The notes under the pieces were generated by a model, which was not told the DNA's origin, did no database searches, and was given only the letters and a program-made list of their open reading frames with translations. Shown in pieces: positions 46,414 through 55,475 of a stretch of DNA of 64,000 nt (its first letter is position 1; each line of letters starts with the position of its first letter). The stretch covers positions 1 through 64,000 of the forward strand of contig NZ_JANJZD010000014.1 in assembly GCF_024623325.1 (NCBI RefSeq), written 5' to 3'. The stretch comes from Acetatifactor muris. Its GTDB lineage: Bacteria > Bacillota > Clostridia > Lachnospirales > Lachnospiraceae. A program made the translations under genes and the position numbers.

Positions 46414-48138
46414 TCACACGGAAATAAACGGCAGAATCAGCCGGGAGGGATATTCCGCAGTGTGGAAAATCTTCTGATGAGCCACTTTCATCTCCGTCTC
46501 GTATCCGATTCTTCCTCCTGTGTTCAGGTTCCTGTCCGCATCCGGGTAAAGGCTGCTGGTGACATCCAGTCTCAGTCGATAGCCGGCCTGCAGTTTCATG
46601 GCAATATTTCCCACTTCAATATGGAATAAGGTCACTTCCCCGGGAGTTAAGAACTCCGCCTTTTCACCGTTGCGAAATCTGGCACGGACAAGATAACATC
46701 CGATGCTGTAAGCCCTTTCGTCGGGATGTACCACGCTGACCTTACATACAAAATCGGTGTCGGCGGCATCGGAGGAAGCATACAGTTCCACCTTCAGAGG
46801 CCCTGTTATCTCCACAGTCTCCCGGAAGGCTTCCGTGGTATAGACCAGCACATCTTCCCTTGCCTCCAGAGGGCGCTGATCCTGAATCAGATATCTTCCC
46901 GGATCCGGGCTGGCGCTGGGACAGGGATTGGAAGGATCATACAGATACTGATCACAGGGTTCCTCCTTCGGCGCAGTCTCCGACAGGACACCGTTTCCGT
47001 TTAAGGTATTGGCATGGCCTTTGCTGTGCAGGTAGTAGGACACATATTTTGTTCTGGCCAGCGGCCATTCGTATTCGTCACGCCACACATTGTCCCCCAG
47101 GATGAAAAGCTTTATAGGTGCGCCTTCCACATAGGGCGTGGTCTTCCCTTTCAGCCAGCAGTCGAACCAGTCTCTGAACACTTCGGTAATTCCGAAGGCA
47201 TCCCCGGAACCTTCCGGTCCGAAATCCACCCCGTCGATGACGCCGGGCAGCCTGTCCCCGTGATTCCAGGGCCCCACAATCAGCTTACTGTGGTTTCTGC
47301 AGTTCTCCGAGCCGCCCTCCGTCCGAAATTTCATGTAATTATAGATGGTTTTATCCCGGAGGAAATCATACCAGCCGGTCAGATTCAGGCAGGGCACCTG
47401 CACCTGATCGAAAGCGTCCGCTCTGCCGATTTTCTTCAGATATTCCGGATTGTCAATATTCTCAAGCAGCTTTCCCTGGAAATCCAGACCGGGAACGCCA
47501 GGCACATTCGCCGCCGGCATATCCTTGATGGGAAGCCACATCAGCTGCTCGTCCATATTCCTGCCGCAGGCCTCCATCTGCTCTTTGGCCTCCTGGGAAA
47601 GGGCTCCCGGATAGAACTTTTCCCTGCCCAGCGCTTCTCCGTACACCCAGCCGAAAAGCACGCTGGAAAAGACGCCGAAGGAGTAAAGGGCTGGAAACTT
47701 GGTCCACGATGTCTGAAAGGGACAGATGGCTTTCAGATGGGGCGGGTTCGCCTGAGCCGCCGCCAGCTGAGAGTAGCCATGATAGGACTCTCCCACCATT
47801 CCTACATTGCCGTCGCACCATTCCTGGGCCGCAACCCATTCCACAGTGTCGTAACCGTCCTCAATCTGGCTGCCTGCCGGGTCCAGAATTCCCTCCGAGC
47901 AGCCGCTGCCCCGCACATCCTGAATCACCACATTGTATCCGTAACCGGCAAGCTTCAGTGCATGGACATAACCGTCCACAATGTGACAGTTATCCTCCTT
48001 ATGATAAGGTGTCCGGTTTAATATCGCCGGATATTTCTCATCGTCATCCGGCCGATAGACATCCGCATACAATATGGTCCCGTCCCGCATGGGTACCGGC
48101 AGGTCATACCAGATTCTCACATTACCTCTTTTTTCCAT
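46414..48138 (-). CDS. CocE/NonD (X-Pro dipeptidyl-peptidase S15) hydrolase
   Basis: 574 residues from MEKRGNVRIWYDLPV at 48138 (GAGG eight bases upstream). Alpha/beta-hydrolase: oxyanion region VVIQDVRGSGCSEG, nucleophile GMVGESYHGYSQ (Ser about 138), and a C-terminal jelly roll (ETVEITGPLKVELYASSDAADTDFVCKVS). Family members cleave peptides or acyl esters; the substrate is not predictable. It is soluble, without a signal peptide. It lies downstream of a beta-lactamase-like hydrolase on the same strand. Confidence 0.9.
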   Translation of the reverse strand: MEKRGNVRIWYDLPVPMRDGTILYADVYRPDDDEKYPAILNRTPYHKEDNCHIVDGYVHALKLAGYGYNVVIQDVRGSGCSEGILDPAGSQIEDGYDTVEWVAAQEWCDGNVGMVGESYHGYSQLAAAQANPPHLKAICPFQTSWTKFPALYSFGVFSSVLFGWVYGEALGREKFYPGALSQEAKEQMEACGRNMDEQLMWLPIKDMPAANVPGVPGLDFQGKLLENIDNPEYLKKIGRADAFDQVQVPCLNLTGWYDFLRDKTIYNYMKFRTEGGSENCRNHSKLIVGPWNHGDRLPGVIDGVDFGPEGSGDAFGITEVFRDWFDCWLKGKTTPYVEGAPIKLFILGDNVWRDEYEWPLARTKYVSYYLHSKGHANTLNGNGVLSETAPKEEPCDQYLYDPSNPCPSASPDPGRYLIQDQRPLEAREDVLVYTTEAFRETVEITGPLKVELYASSDAADTDFVCKVSVVHPDERAYSIGCYLVRARFRNGEKAEFLTPGEVTLFHIEVGNIAMKLQAGYRLRLDVTSSLYPDADRNLNTGGRIGYETEMKVAHQKIFHTAEYPSRLILPFISV

Positions 48139-48304
48139 TTTCCATTCCTCACTTTTCTGTAAATATACAGTCATTCACAAAACGACGCAATCCGCACAAA
48201 ACCGCACTCTTTCTTTCCTGTCTCTGACAGATCGGAAAACGTGCTCTACTCCACCTTACAATTCTGACTTTGTAGGAACCATTGTCCGGACAGTTACATC
48301 TTCC

Positions 48305-49789
48305 TTACGGCGCACAGAATTTCCACACCGCCTTCGCCTCCAGCGGCGGCACATCAAATCCGCCTACCTTCTGCTGGATAGAGCGTATTGTAATCTCTTC
48401 TTCTCCAAAATGGAATTCCAGCTCCCTGGTCCGGCAGTTTTCCAGCCATCGGATGTCCAGTGTCAGGATACTTTCCTCTCTCCAGCGTGCAGACAGCACC
48501 GCCGCCGTCATTGGAATCTTTCCCTTCACCTCATTGGCACAGCCTCTGCCTTCCATGCCTGCCTGCACCAGATGCTTTCCACTGGCGCTTTCCACCTCCA
48601 GCACAAGCAATCCCTCTCTGGGAAAGCGGAACGTAAAGGCATGAGCATAATCATGATATTCCTCGTTGAAAATGTCCCCCACATCCTCCGGGAAAAAGGC
48701 CGCTTTTCCTTCCTGTATCTCACACCGTTTTCCCTCTATTTTCTCCTGCCAGGGAGAAAATCCGGAACAGGGCGGCACCGGCAGAGACAGCTTTCTGCAG
48801 AAATTCCGCAGGTTCTCTGTCTCCTGTTCATCCTCAGGCAGACTGTCCGGATATTCCTTCTGTCCGAAAGCAAACAATGCATCTGTCATCTTCTGATTGG
48901 CCTCCGGCGTGGATACCGTCTGATGCAGAGAGATGACCATATCGTTCTCCGGGAATCCCACCGCCAGCTGCCCCATGGCGCCATCGGCATAAAAGCTGTT
49001 ATCCCGAATCCACATCATGCCGCCGTATCCTCTGTGATGTTCTGCGTCCGTGGGATTCTGCATGTGGGTGGCGAACTCCACCCAGGCCGGAGAGAGAATC
49101 TGTTCTCCCTCCCATTTCCCCTTTTGAACATAAAGCTGCATCAGCCTGGCATTATCCAGGGTGGTAGTAATGATTCCGCCGCTTCCGTTCTGAGAACCGT
49201 CCGGATGATTCAGCCATCCCACCCTGTCCTCACTGATCCCCAGCTTCCGGAACAGTCTGGGTGTCAGATACTCCTTCAGTCCCAGTCCTGTCTTCCGGGT
49301 AATGCAGGCCCCCACCATGGAGCACGCAATGCTGTTGTAATAAAATGCTGTGCCCGGCTCATGAATGATGGGAATCCGGAAAAACTCTCTGATCCATTCA
49401 GAAGACTTTACGGAAGGCATGGTCTCCATTCCCGACGCCATTGTCAGGATATGCCGCACTTTCATCTGTCCCCAGTAAGGACCCGCACAGCCATCCGCAC
49501 ATTCCGGGAAAATGTCTGTCAGCCTGTCCTCCAGCGACAGCAGTCCCTCCTTTTCCGCAATGCCGTACGCGGTCCCCGTAACGGTCTTCGTCAATGACTG
49601 ACCACCGTGGGGAATGTCCTGGGCAAAGGGCTGCCACCAGCCTTTTGCCGCAATCTGTCCATGCCGCAGAATCGCAAAACCGTGCATCTCCGTTCCGGAG
49701 GCTTCCAAATCTCTCACAAACTGTATAATGTCACGGCTTTTTATCCCCACAGATTCCGGTGTCACTTCCGGTAATTCTCTTCTCTCCAT
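48305..49789 (-). CDS. Serine hydrolase, beta-lactamase/esterase fold (class C-like)
   Basis: 494 residues from MERRELPEVTPESVG at 49789 (GGGGAG upstream). SxxK catalytic motif in GGQSLTKTVTGTA, then a YxN-like FYYNSIACS, and a C-terminal extension of about 170 residues (from SGFSPWQEKIEGK) forming a beta-rich accessory domain. No signal peptide, so probably a cytoplasmic esterase or D-aminopeptidase-like enzyme rather than a drug-resistance enzyme. It is 166 bp upstream of the CocE-type gene. Confidence 0.88.
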   Translation of the reverse strand: MERRELPEVTPESVGIKSRDIIQFVRDLEASGTEMHGFAILRHGQIAAKGWWQPFAQDIPHGGQSLTKTVTGTAYGIAEKEGLLSLEDRLTDIFPECADGCAGPYWGQMKVRHILTMASGMETMPSVKSSEWIREFFRIPIIHEPGTAFYYNSIACSMVGACITRKTGLGLKEYLTPRLFRKLGISEDRVGWLNHPDGSQNGSGGIITTTLDNARLMQLYVQKGKWEGEQILSPAWVEFATHMQNPTDAEHHRGYGGMMWIRDNSFYADGAMGQLAVGFPENDMVISLHQTVSTPEANQKMTDALFAFGQKEYPDSLPEDEQETENLRNFCRKLSLPVPPCSGFSPWQEKIEGKRCEIQEGKAAFFPEDVGDIFNEEYHDYAHAFTFRFPREGLLVLEVESASGKHLVQAGMEGRGCANEVKGKIPMTAAVLSARWREESILTLDIRWLENCRTRELEFHFGEEEITIRSIQQKVGGFDVPPLEAKAVWKFCAP

Positions 49790-50177
49790 ATGTACTCCCC
49801 TTTCCTCGATATCATTTTCTTTTCCGTATCCTCTTCCGCTCTTAACATCATCTTCCATTTTTCCTGTGTTGCTTTCCTCTCAGCGTCAACTTCTCTTTTC
49901 TCTGTCCCATGTTCCCTCCCGGCACCATCTTTCTCTCGGTATCGTTTTGATTTTCCGGCATAGACTTCCCTTTCCCTGCTGCCATCTTCCCTTTCTCAGT
50001 ATTACTTCCTTTTTCCCAGAATAGACTTTCCTTTCTCCGGTGTGGCCTTCCCTTTCCTGTTACTGCCTTCTCCTTCCCTGCTGTCGTCCTCCTCTTCCCC
50101 GATGCGGACTTCCCTTCTACCACATTCACCGGCACAGTTCGGACAAAAACGTCAGACCGTGCCGGTTTATGTTTTGT
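49790..50177. other. Purine/pyrimidine-biased intergenic repeat region
   Basis: No convincing gene. 49860-50120 is strongly pyrimidine-rich on the plus strand and contains many degenerate TTCCCTTTCC/TTTCCT units about 25-35 bp apart; on the minus strand they read as repeated GGAAAGGGAA. A 95-codon minus-strand frame (49848-50135) is Lys/Gly-rich and low complexity, so I leave it uncalled. A hairpin at 50128-50166 (ACCGGCAC/GTGCCGGT) follows the solute-binding protein gene. Confidence 0.6.
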
Positions 50178-51848
50178 TTATTTGCGGCTTTCAACGTATT
50201 CCTTCACCTGTTTCTTGTAGTCCGCTATGATCTCATCGATTCCCGCCTCTTTACACTTCCGGATAAACTCATCCAGTTTGGCTTCCGTATCGTCCTGGTA
50301 GATTCCGAAGCAGAAGGAGAAACGATATTCGTTGAACAGCGCATTCAGCACCGCAAGCTCTGCTTCATACTGTGTTCCATTATAGCTGAATCCACTCACA
50401 GGAAAGTTATCCATCGAGACCTCCGCCGCCAGGTATTTATCCTGATATTTCTGCAGGTCCTCATCAATTTTGGCGGAAGGATCGTCGTTATTCTGAATCC
50501 AGTACAGCCATCCGCCCCAGGGATACGCCTCTGCCCTGGGCCCCAGGTCCCGGGTATTGGTCTCTTTATCCAGAATATAATGCTCTCCTTCAATCCCCCC
50601 CAGAAGGAGCATATGCACCTCCTCGTCATACTTCATGCAGTCCAGAACCACCGCGGAGCGCTCCATTTTCTTAGAGGACACCGGGAAACAGGTGGTATAG
50701 CCGTAATAGCCGCCTCTCATGCTCACGCTCTTGTCATCAAAGGAGCAATCCAGATAGACTACCTCTTTTCCACGCTCCTTCATAGTCTGCCGAAGCGTAC
50801 TGGCTCCGTAAGGATCCGATCCCATGACTGCGGATTTCCCCTCCGCGAAATTGTCATTCAGCATGGTACCGTTGGCCATCACATTGGCAGGAAAGATACC
50901 AGCCTTGTTCCATTTGGCCATTTTCAGCACGAAATCCCTGTAATTCTGTGTTCCCGCAAACCATTCCAGCTTGTCTGGGTCAAAGGCCTCGTCTGTCTCC
51001 AGTTTATTATAGTCATAGTTGTACAACATCCAAGTAATATTGCCTGCATCCATGCCGAAGGTATGATGTCCCAGAAGATCGCTGTCCAGAGGATAGGAAT
51101 TCTGCGGGTTAAAGGCAAAGAGTCCTTCATTGTCCCCGGCAGCCACCGCAAGCATGTATTCCTCCAGGTCATCCATGCTTTTAATATCCTCCGCCTTGAA
51201 TCCGTATTTATCCAGCAAATCCTGTGTGGTCACATAGCCGTTCCCGCCCAGCCAGGAGGCTGCAGGGGGAATTCCGTAAATCTTCCCGTCAAAAGTGGCT
51301 GTCTCCCAGGATTCTTCCGGCTGATACTGATAGGTCAGCGGCATCCAGGTCTTCACGAACTCCATATCAAAGGGAATGTACGCTTCGCTTCTCACATAAT
51401 CCGCAAAGCCTGTCCAGGAAGCGGCATAGATCATATCCACATCCTCGTCCCCTGCCAGGAACACATTGTATTTTGCCTGAAAATCCGACCAGGGAATATG
51501 TACAAAGTTCACGGTTGTGTTGGTCTTTTCTTCTATCAGTGCAACCGCCTTCTGAGTGACGCTCTCCCAGTCTGTTCCCAATGCACCTACCACATAGCAG
51601 TTTACCGTCTCATGTTCGGACAGGTCAAGGTTTGCCCAGGGATTGTCCGGGTCCGCCTGTCCTTCCTGCTCATTGCTGTCTCCGGAGCTCTCCACATTCT
51701 CACTGCCGGCATTTGCGGCACTTTCCTGGCTTCCCGCCGACGAAGGACCTCCTCCCCCTTCCCGGTCGCCGCATCCTGCCGCGGACAATACCAGCATTCC
51801 GGCCAATAGTGCCCCTGTCATCTGTTTCCATACAGCCTTCTTTCTCAT
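50178..51848 (-). CDS. ABC transporter solute-binding lipoprotein (LplA-like)
   Basis: 556 residues. Signal peptide with lipobox LSAAGC (Cys about 26), an acidic Gly/Ser/Glu linker, then an extracellular type-1 binding protein (AVALIEEKTNTTVNFVHIPWSDFQAKYNVFLAGDEDVDMIY). The length and the two permeases of LplB/LplC type indicate the family that imports complex oligosaccharides or glycans. No ATPase gene is present, so a shared MsmX-type ATPase is likely. Last gene of the importer operon. Confidence 0.92.
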   Translation of the reverse strand: MRKKAVWKQMTGALLAGMLVLSAAGCGDREGGGGPSSAGSQESAANAGSENVESSGDSNEQEGQADPDNPWANLDLSEHETVNCYVVGALGTDWESVTQKAVALIEEKTNTTVNFVHIPWSDFQAKYNVFLAGDEDVDMIYAASWTGFADYVRSEAYIPFDMEFVKTWMPLTYQYQPEESWETATFDGKIYGIPPAASWLGGNGYVTTQDLLDKYGFKAEDIKSMDDLEEYMLAVAAGDNEGLFAFNPQNSYPLDSDLLGHHTFGMDAGNITWMLYNYDYNKLETDEAFDPDKLEWFAGTQNYRDFVLKMAKWNKAGIFPANVMANGTMLNDNFAEGKSAVMGSDPYGASTLRQTMKERGKEVVYLDCSFDDKSVSMRGGYYGYTTCFPVSSKKMERSAVVLDCMKYDEEVHMLLLGGIEGEHYILDKETNTRDLGPRAEAYPWGGWLYWIQNNDDPSAKIDEDLQKYQDKYLAAEVSMDNFPVSGFSYNGTQYEAELAVLNALFNEYRFSFCFGIYQDDTEAKLDEFIRKCKEAGIDEIIADYKKQVKEYVESRK

Positions 51849-51857
51849 TTTGACCTC

Positions 51858-52796
51858 CTATCCTTTCACGGCTCCCACCGTAAGTCCTTTTACGAAATGC
51901 CTCTGTATCACCGGATACAGGAATATAATCGGCCCCGTAACCACACAGGTCATCGCCATTTTCATCCCTGCCTGAGGGACAGTTTCATACATCACAACAT
52001 CCATTTCTCCCTTCGCCACAAGCTGCTTCAGTGCTTCTATGCTGCTGAGCATCTCCTGCAGGAAGTACTGCAGACTCTGCATATCCTTATTGGTAATAAA
52101 CAGCATGGAGTTATACCAGTCATTCCAGTATGCCAGCGCTGAAAACAATCCCAACGTCGCTGTCAGCGGCTTGGACAGCGGCATCATCAGCCGGATATAA
52201 ATCCAGAAATCATCAGCGCCATCCATTTTAGCGGACTCCACGATGTCAAAAGGAATACTTTTCATAAAGTTTTTGGAAATGATCATATTCCACACGGAAA
52301 ATGCCATTGGCATTATCATCCCCAGATAATTGTTCTTAAAGCCCAGGTATTTGGTACACAGAATATACCAGGGTACCATTCCGCCGCTGAACAGCGTGGT
52401 GAAGAAGAAAAACAGGGCAAACGTATTTCTCCAGGGAAAATCCCTTCTGGCCAGAACATACCCCGTCATGGTAGCCAGGACAATGGACAGACATGTTCCC
52501 ACTGTTGTGACAAAAATCGTGTTTCGATAGGAATATAGAATTCTGGCAGGATTCCGGAAAACCCATCTGTAGGAATCCAGTGAAAATTCCGAAGGGAGCA
52601 GCCGATACCCTTCTCTCAGCAGCGCCGATTCGGACGCAAAAGAAGAAATCAGAATCAGGTAAAAGGGGATCATGCAGGCCATTCCGAACAGAAACACCAA
52701 CGAATATCCCATCACGCTGAAAACCACTCTGTCCGGGGACATTTTGATTTCTGTTTTCTGTCTTGGGGACTTTCCCATTTTTTCATGTGTCATCAT
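51858..52796 (-). CDS. Carbohydrate ABC permease (LplC/MalG-type)
   Basis: 312 residues, six predicted membrane helices, first VMGYSLVFLFGMACMIPFYLI. The EAA loop reads ESAKMDGADDFWIYIRLMMPLSKP (about 196-219), which contacts the ATPase. AGGAGG lies seven bases before the ATG. It is nine bases upstream of the solute-binding protein gene. Confidence 0.93.
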   Translation of the reverse strand: MMTHEKMGKSPRQKTEIKMSPDRVVFSVMGYSLVFLFGMACMIPFYLILISSFASESALLREGYRLLPSEFSLDSYRWVFRNPARILYSYRNTIFVTTVGTCLSIVLATMTGYVLARRDFPWRNTFALFFFFTTLFSGGMVPWYILCTKYLGFKNNYLGMIMPMAFSVWNMIISKNFMKSIPFDIVESAKMDGADDFWIYIRLMMPLSKPLTATLGLFSALAYWNDWYNSMLFITNKDMQSLQYFLQEMLSSIEALKQLVAKGEMDVVMYETVPQAGMKMAMTCVVTGPIIFLYPVIQRHFVKGLTVGAVKG

Positions 52797-53068
52797 ACCT
52801 GCGCCTCCTGATTCTTTGTTTCGGTTGAGCCAGTTTTTTCAACTCTGTTTTCCTGCTCAGCTCTTAAGGACTACCTGACTTGTTTTTGGATTCGGCCGAA
52901 GCCTTTTTCAGCTCAGTTTTTTATAGATTGTCTGCCATTACCGTCTGGTTTCGGTTGAGTCCGCTTTTCAACCTGGTTTTTCATGGATTACCCGACGCTG
53001 CCTTTGGATTTCGTATCTGCCCTCACGGTATTCGGCTATCAGCAGAGGATAAACCAACAGGGCCGGTA
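52797..53068. repeat. Degenerate intercistronic repeats in importer operon
   Basis: 270 bp between the two permease genes with no gene. Three degenerate copies of a unit resembling TTCGGTTGAG-N-TTTTTCAACTC (near 52818, 52890 and 52948), each containing a TTGA/TCAA-type inverted repeat followed by a T-rich run and then a GATTnnCtGnC tail. The layout looks like duplicated hairpins and may modulate mRNA stability or partial termination. Confidence 0.55.
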
Positions 53069-53992
53069 TCAGAACAGCGAATACTCCGGATCATATTTCC
53101 TGACCATCCAGTTGGCGACCAGAATGGTGAAGAAACAGAGGATTGACTGATAAAAGCCTGCCGCGCTTGCCATACCCAGATTACTGCTGGACACCATTGC
53201 CCGATAAATGTACAGGTCCAGAATATCTCCCACCTCCAGCAGTACACTGTTGTTCCCGATCAGCTGATAGAACATGCCGAAATCTCCCCGGAAGATATTG
53301 CCGACGGCCAGCAAGGTCATAATGATAATGGTAGGTTTCAGACTGGGAATGGTGATATAGCGTATTCTCTGCCAGATATTTGCCCCGTCAATCTCCGCCG
53401 CATCCACAATCTCCTGATCCATTCCCGTTATGGCCGCCAGATAGACAATGGAGCCATAGCCTGTCTGTTTCCATGCCTTGAAGAATACCAGCAGAAAAGG
53501 CCAGGGCGCCGCGTTCACATAGATGTTGAATCTCTCCATACCCAGATTCTGCAGCAGGTTGTTGATAATCCCGGAATCGTATCCGAAAATGGCATCCACA
53601 ATGGCGATCACCACCACCCAGGATATAAAAAAGGGAAGAAACATAAAGGACTGAAACACTTTCTTAAACCATTTGCTGCCCAGCTCATTGACAATGATGG
53701 CGAATCCAACCTCCAAAATGATTCCCACAGTAATAAACGCTATATTGTACAACAATGTATTGCGCATCAGCGTCCACAGCTTGTCCGAGATAAAGAGAAA
53801 CCGAAAGTTTTCCAGGCCGCACCAGGGACTTCCAAGGAACCCTTTGGTGAAGCTGAATCTCTTGAAAGCCACAATGATTCCGCCCATGGGAATATAGGAA
53901 AAAATAATAACATACACAACTGCCGGAAGCAGCATCAGGAGCAGAATCTTATTCTTCCGAACCTTTTTTGCAAAATTTTTGATAACCCTCAC
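53069..53992 (-). CDS. Carbohydrate ABC permease (LplB-type)
   Basis: 307 residues with six membrane helices (ILLLMLLPAVVYVIIFSYIPMGGIIVAF first). EAA loop EIVDAAEIDGANIWQRIRYITIPSLKP. It begins with GTG overlapping the stop of the upstream gene (GTGA), so it is translationally coupled. It ends 272 bp before the second permease gene because of the repeat region. Confidence 0.93.
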   Translation of the reverse strand: MRVIKNFAKKVRKNKILLLMLLPAVVYVIIFSYIPMGGIIVAFKRFSFTKGFLGSPWCGLENFRFLFISDKLWTLMRNTLLYNIAFITVGIILEVGFAIIVNELGSKWFKKVFQSFMFLPFFISWVVVIAIVDAIFGYDSGIINNLLQNLGMERFNIYVNAAPWPFLLVFFKAWKQTGYGSIVYLAAITGMDQEIVDAAEIDGANIWQRIRYITIPSLKPTIIIMTLLAVGNIFRGDFGMFYQLIGNNSVLLEVGDILDLYIYRAMVSSSNLGMASAAGFYQSILCFFTILVANWMVRKYDPEYSLF

Positions 53993-55110
53993 CTCCCGTT
54001 CCCCGGCTTTACATAGACACTTCTGAAACCGGTCAGATTATAATTGTGAGTTCTGGGGTAGGTAAGCCCCACAAAGAAGATTCCCGCATGATCCAGCGCC
54101 CGATATCCCCCGCCGCATAAGGGCAGGCATTCCCCACCGGACTTTATCCAACGCCAGCCGTCATACCCCTCTTTCTCCTCCGGGTACAACATCAGAGAAT
54201 ACAGCAGCTCGGGTATCTGAAGTCCTGCCTCCGCCCTTATATTTCCAAATGCACAGTTCCCTGTGGCATCCTTTCCTGTCTGTCCTCCGGCTGTCAGGAG
54301 AATTCCATCCTCGCCGCAAGTATATTTCAAGGCGCCTGGGACACCGGGCTCCGCCAGCTCTCCCTCCGGTGTAATGCTTCTCCAGTACCAGCAGTCTTCT
54401 CCCATGGTACAGTCTTCCTGCATCCACATTCCATCCGGTATCACCTGGATCTCTCCGTCCACAAGACGCAGCCCTGCATCCCATTCATTCAGATTTCCCG
54501 TCAGGTCATAGATTCCGTCTCTGCCGCCATTATGAGACCAGGTGACCGGACCGGATCCTGTCCGCACCACACCTTCCTCCTCCGATTCCCCATGCTCTTC
54601 TCTGTACAGGTAATCCACACCGTTATCACTGTTCCCATGAGGGAAAAAGCCTTTCCTTCTCGTTTCCAGAGCAAGTGCCGCCCGCAGCGCAAAGGGAGTC
54701 AGATTCCATCCGGCTCCTTTGCCCCGACAGGCCTGCAGAGCCTGTTCAAAATTGATTCCATATGCCGGGGTTCTCAGTGGCAGTGAATATCCTCTGCCGT
54801 CGATCAGAACATTCTGGAATTTGGAAATATATATTTCCTCCTGCATCACTCCTTTGGAGTAGAATGCCAGATGTATGGCCTCCGACCCTTTTTCCAGCAA
54901 GTCGCTGTTTCTGCACGCGGCAATCCTGACCATAACGGAAGGAAGACCCCAGTCATCCACAATCACTGTATTGCTTCCTCCGGACAGTGTCTCCACCGCC
55001 GCCCGAAAGTCCCGTAAATGTGCTTCTTTCCAGGATTTTCCCGGGTTCTCTCCGGCTAATGCCTCTTCCAGTCTTCTGTTTATTTCTGCACAGGCTTCTC
55101 GCTTCTCCAT
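53989..55110 (-). CDS. Formylglycine-generating-enzyme-fold (SUMF1-like) protein
   Basis: 373 residues from the ATG at 55110 (MEKREACAEI; AAAGGA upstream; an in-frame TTG at 55131 is the alternative). Features: SKFQNVLIDGRGYSLPLRTPAYGINFEQALQACRGKG, then GIYDLTGNLNEWDAGLRL and C-terminal YNLTGFRSVYV, all typical of the C-type-lectin-like SUMF1 fold. The paired active-site cysteines of true formylglycine enzymes are not in the usual context, so a sulfatase-maturase role is doubtful; a binding role is possible. First gene of the sugar-importer operon, divergent from the AraC regulator. Confidence 0.75.
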   Translation of the reverse strand: MEKREACAEINRRLEEALAGENPGKSWKEAHLRDFRAAVETLSGGSNTVIVDDWGLPSVMVRIAACRNSDLLEKGSEAIHLAFYSKGVMQEEIYISKFQNVLIDGRGYSLPLRTPAYGINFEQALQACRGKGAGWNLTPFALRAALALETRRKGFFPHGNSDNGVDYLYREEHGESEEEGVVRTGSGPVTWSHNGGRDGIYDLTGNLNEWDAGLRLVDGEIQVIPDGMWMQEDCTMGEDCWYWRSITPEGELAEPGVPGALKYTCGEDGILLTAGGQTGKDATGNCAFGNIRAEAGLQIPELLYSLMLYPEEKEGYDGWRWIKSGGECLPLCGGGYRALDHAGIFFVGLTYPRTHNYNLTGFRSVYVKPGNGR

Positions 55111-55475
55111 GGTTTCCTTTCTGTCTTGCAAATATTCTGTTTGTATTCTTTTTATGTTTTGTTCTGCTGTTGTATATTATTATAGATAGATTTCGGCTCT
55201 GCGCGTAACATATTAGATGATTTTGATAAACATATGGAACATATTTTACTTTTTTTGTCTGAATTCTATAATTACAGAAGTAACTTCTGCACAGTTACAT
55301 TTTTCTTGCGTCGGATGAAAGCTGAATTTGCTGTGCCCTTTCTGTACTATAAAATTTTAACATTAGTTCAGCGCCTGCCTGTATGTATCCAGGCAAAAAT
55401 AATTGACATTCAAAAACGTTCCAAGCTGTGCTACAATGAGAAAAACGAAGAGTACTATTAGATGAGGATTTCACG
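55111..55475. promoter_or_regulatory. Divergent control region
   Basis: 365 bp between the importer operon (minus) and the AraC gene (plus). A TATAAT at 55179-55184 on the minus strand, without a clear -35, may be the importer promoter and would suit activation by the regulator. An extended -10 (TG, C, TACAAT, 55429-55437) stands before the regulator gene. A 75-codon plus-strand frame at 55234-55461 has no motif and is not called. Confidence 0.45.

Noticed and set aside
48074..49597. 507-residue plus-strand frame across the hydrolases
   Set aside because: Antisense to two clear genes and lacks recognisable domains.
49848..50135. 95-residue Lys/Gly-rich minus-strand frame
   Set aside because: It is a translation of the purine-rich repeat tract; biased composition explains the open frame.
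50040..51809. 589-residue plus-strand frame opposite the solute-binding lipoprotein
   Set aside because: Antisense shadow; the minus strand has lipobox and binding-protein features.
53989..55110. SUMF1-fold protein as target of a diversity-generating retroelement
   Set aside because: No reverse transcriptase, template repeat or adenine-biased variable tail in the window.
55234..55461. 75-residue plus-strand frame in the divergent control region
   Set aside because: No ribosome binding site or motif; overlaps the likely promoter of the AraC gene.
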